From: JBKHJZ01 sp046537875
Lineage (GTDB): Bacteria; Actinomycetota; Acidimicrobiia; Acidimicrobiales; VFJN01
DNA: 15,009 nucleotides
Reading direction: 5' to 3'
Assembly (NCBI GenBank): GCA_046537875.1
Contig: JBKHJZ010000072.1
Location: 1-15,009, forward strand
This document shows positions 13,513 to 15,009 of this stretch, in pieces; position 1 is the first letter of the stretch; each line of letters begins with the position of its first letter. Below the pieces are notes generated by a model. The model was not told where the DNA came from and searched no databases. It saw only the letters and a list, made by a program, of their open reading frames with translations. The translations under genes and the position numbers were made by a program.

Positions 13513-14544
13513 ATGGATCCGGGACGTGTCGGACTCTGGACCTTCCAGCTCGACCTCCAGCCGGCGGGGCGGGCGCGCGAGGTGGCGGCAGAGCTCGACG
13601 AACTGGGCTACGGCGCCCTCTGGATCCCGGACGCCGTCGGTCGCGAGCCGATCTCGCACGCTGCGGTGCTACTGGGAGCCACCGAACGGATCGTGATCGC
13701 CACGGGGGTCGCCAACATCTGGCACCGCTCACCGCACTCCGTCGCCGCGGCGCAGAACCTGCTCGCCGACGTCTCGGGTGGCCGCTTCCTGCTGGGTCTC
13801 GGTGTGAGCCACGCCCCCGTGGTCGAGGGGCTCCTCGGCGAGCGCTACGTGCGGCCGCTGGACCGGATGCGGTCGTACCTCGACGCGATCGACGACGCCT
13901 TCTCGACCTCGCCCCCGCCGCCGGAGGCGCCGCCCCGGGTGCTCGCCGCCCTCGGTCCGCGGATGCTCGAGCTGGCGGCCACCCGGGCGTGGGGTGCCCT
14001 GACCTACTTCGTGCCGGTGGAGCACACCGGGCTGGCCCGCGAGCGCCTCGGGCCGGGGCCGCAGCTGATGGTGGAGCAGGCGGTGGTGTTGTCGACCGAT
14101 GCCCAGGCGGCACGGGCGACGGCCCGGAAGCACATGGAGGTCTACCTGGGGTTGCCGAACTACCGGAACAACCTGGTGCGCCTGGGGTGGGATGACGACG
14201 ACCTGGGCGGCGGCGGCAGCGATGCCCTGGTCGACGCCCTGGTCGCCTGGGGCGACGTCGCGGCCGTCGCCGACCGGGTCCGTGCCCACCACCAGGCGGG
14301 AGCCGACCACGTCTGCCTCCAGGTGCTCGATCCCGACATCACCGCCCTCCCGATGCCCCAGTGGCGCGAGCTGGCCGCGGCGCTCGTGACCCCGGCCCGT
14401 CGGGCGTCGGGTCCGCGACCCGCCCGGCGCCGCCGTACGAAGAGGGGCACCGGGCGAGCCGCCGCAGGCGGTGCACCGGCGGGCGGGGCCCGGGGTGGGA
14501 GCTCGGGCCCGATCCCTGACGAAACGGCGGACCCGGAGCCCTGA
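13513..14544 (+). CDS. LLM-class F420-dependent oxidoreductase, MSMEG_4141-like (TIGR03620 type) (343 aa)
   Basis: A luciferase-like TIM-barrel protein. The start (GRVGLWTFQLD), ELDELGYGALWIPDAVGRE, TGVANIWHRSPHSVAAAQ, GRFLLGLGVSHAPVVEGL, RVLAALGPRMLELAA, LPNYRNNLVRLGW and GADHVCLQVL together match what I know of the TIGR03620 F420-dependent subfamily. Those enzymes probably transfer hydride to or from F420; the substrate is unknown. The family core ends near residue 295. It is followed by about 48 extra residues: a basic part (PARRRRTKR), a Gly/Ala part and an acidic end (DETADPEP). This tail looks disordered. The ATG at 13513 follows a TAGCGT box by eight bases and is the first codon of the family core. 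It is divergent from DUF2752 and convergent with the LPXTG gene. Confidence 0.9.
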   Translation: MDPGRVGLWTFQLDLQPAGRAREVAAELDELGYGALWIPDAVGREPISHAAVLLGATERIVIATGVANIWHRSPHSVAAAQNLLADVSGGRFLLGLGVSHAPVVEGLLGERYVRPLDRMRSYLDAIDDAFSTSPPPPEAPPRVLAALGPRMLELAATRAWGALTYFVPVEHTGLARERLGPGPQLMVEQAVVLSTDAQAARATARKHMEVYLGLPNYRNNLVRLGWDDDDLGGGGSDALVDALVAWGDVAAVADRVRAHHQAGADHVCLQVLDPDITALPMPQWRELAAALVTPARRASGPRPARRRRTKRGTGRAAAGGAPAGGARGGSSGPIPDETADPEP

Positions 14545-14559
14545 GGAGGCGGGCGACGC

Positions 14560-14604
14560 GGGGCCCCGAGCCGGGGGAGGTGATGGCCCGGGGCCCCGAG
14601 CCGG
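14560..14604 (+). repeat. Direct repeat GGGGCCCCGAGCCGG, two copies 30 bp apart
   Basis: Identical 15-mers at 14560-14574 and 14590-14604, both containing the palindrome GGGGCCCC, lie right after the oxidoreductase stop. The second copy runs into the terminator hairpin. Probably a local duplication within a terminator region. Confidence 0.65.
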
Positions 14605-14637
14605 CCGGTCGACGCCTCGGCGCCCACCGACCGGCCG
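14602..14637. terminator. Bidirectional terminator hairpin between convergent genes
   Basis: CGGCCGGTCG (14602-14611) and CGACCGGCCG (14628-14637) are perfect 10-base arms around a 16-base loop that can itself fold (GCC-TC-GGC). It sits between the stop at 14544 and the opposing stop at 14642, the expected place for a terminator serving both strands. No T-run is present. Confidence 0.65.
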
Positions 14638-14641
14638 AGCG

Positions 14642-15009
14642 TCACGCTGGCCTGTTGCGCCGGCGGCTGACCCCGTAGAGCGCCAGGCCGCTCACCAGGA
14701 GCAGGCCGCCGAGCCCGGCGACGGATGGCGTCTCGGATCCCGTCACGGGCAGCTCGCTGACGGCGACGGGCTGGGCGACAGGTGCCGCCGCCCGAGGTGG
14801 TGCCGGAGGTGCCGGCGGGGCGGGAGCGACCGGCGCGGCCGGGATCACCTTCCGGACCTTCTCGACCTCGGGCTTCGCGACCTCCACCTTCACGACCTCG
14901 ACCTTCTCGATGACCTTGACCTTCTTCACCTTCTCAGGCCTCGGCTTGCGGTCGCGGTCCTTCTTGTCCCGGTCCTTGTGGTCCCGGTCCTTGTGGTCCC
15001 GGTCCTTGT
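14642..15009 (-). CDS. C-terminal part of an LPXTG surface protein with KDRDH repeats (N-terminus outside window)
   Basis: The minus-strand frame is open to the right edge and ends at 14642. The visible ~122 residues start in a charged repeat of KDRDH units, pass through a Lys/Val/Glu-rich stretch (VKVIEKVEVVKVEVAKPEVEK region), then a Pro/Ala-rich spacer (APAPPAPPAPP), and end in a sorting signal: LPVTG, a hydrophobic helix (VAGLGGLLLVSGLALYGV) and a SRRRNRPA tail. Sortase cleaves such signals between Thr and Gly and joins the protein to the cell wall; here the protein may instead stay in the membrane. A GTG at 14929 would give a 95-residue protein, but it would lack a signal peptide and the frame continues upstream, so I treat it as partial. 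The function of the repeat part is unknown. Confidence 0.8.
   Translation of the reverse strand, partial: KDRDHKDRDHKDRDKKDRDRKPRPEKVKKVKVIEKVEVVKVEVAKPEVEKVRKVIPAAPVAPAPPAPPAPPRAAAPVAQPVAVSELPVTGSETPSVAGLGGLLLVSGLALYGVSRRRNRPA
14975..15009. repeat. 15-bp tandem repeat encoding KDRDH, running off the right edge
   Basis: CTTGTGGTCCCGGTC repeats exactly at 14975-14989 and 14990-15004, and a third copy begins at 15005. A shortened unit (12 bases) is at 14963-14974. The unit is a multiple of three and codes for Lys-Asp-Arg-Asp-His on the minus strand, so copy-number changes would keep frame. Total copy number is not visible. Confidence 0.8.

Noticed and set aside
13486..13659. Upstream extension of the DUF2752 protein on the minus strand
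   Set aside because: It would run inside the start of the well-supported oxidoreductase gene; ATG 13485 has its own -10 box.
1..15009. A dedicated defence, secretion, phage or CRISPR system
   Set aside because: No nuclease, toxin-antitoxin, reverse transcriptase, integrase, Cas, TIR or similar domain and no regularly spaced repeats are present; the ATPase at 5192 carries a transcription-factor DNA-binding domain rather than a defence effector.

Overview
This is a very GC-rich, densely packed chromosomal stretch from an actinomycete-type bacterium. Pointers to Actinomycetota are the MutY tail of the mycobacterial type, two luciferase-like (F420-type) oxidoreductases, an MMPL-type RND protein and several starts that look leaderless behind TANNNT -10 boxes. 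A deep lineage such as Acidimicrobiia fits, but that is inference. I see no rRNA, tRNA, insertion sequence, integrase, phage gene or CRISPR array.

Layout. 1-263: tail of a MutY-like adenine glycosylase (+). 288-1202: epoxide-hydrolase-like alpha/beta hydrolase (-). 1306-2166: metallo-beta-lactamase-fold hydrolase (+), followed by a flavin reductase (2195-2698) and a gamma-carbonic-anhydrase-like protein (2713-3234), closely spaced. 3370-5106: ABCG-type fused ABC transporter. 5192-7723: an 843-residue regulator with an OmpR-type winged helix, a P-loop ATPase and a helical-repeat region, followed 17 bases later by a luciferase-like oxidoreductase (7741-8670). 8779-10176: membrane-tethered trypsin-like protease with an N-terminal zinc ribbon. 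10177-10566: a 390-base non-coding leader with two strong hairpins. 10567-12951: MMPL/RND transporter. 12997-13485: DUF2752 membrane protein (-), divergent from a second luciferase-like oxidoreductase (13513-14544). 14642 to the right edge: C-terminal part of an LPXTG surface protein (-), behind a convergent terminator.

The genes read as housekeeping, redox and envelope functions rather than one dedicated system. The pairs most likely to work together are the winged-helix ATPase regulator with its downstream oxidoreductase, and the flavin reductase with the gamma-class protein. The more unusual signals are small: leaderless -10 boxes at four starts, two divergent -10 boxes overlapping in a 27-base gap, a Glu at the expected third metal-ligand position of the gamma-carbonic-anhydrase homologue, an uncommon protease architecture, a GTGACAC motif recurring only around the protease gene as far as I noticed, and a structured leader before the RND gene.
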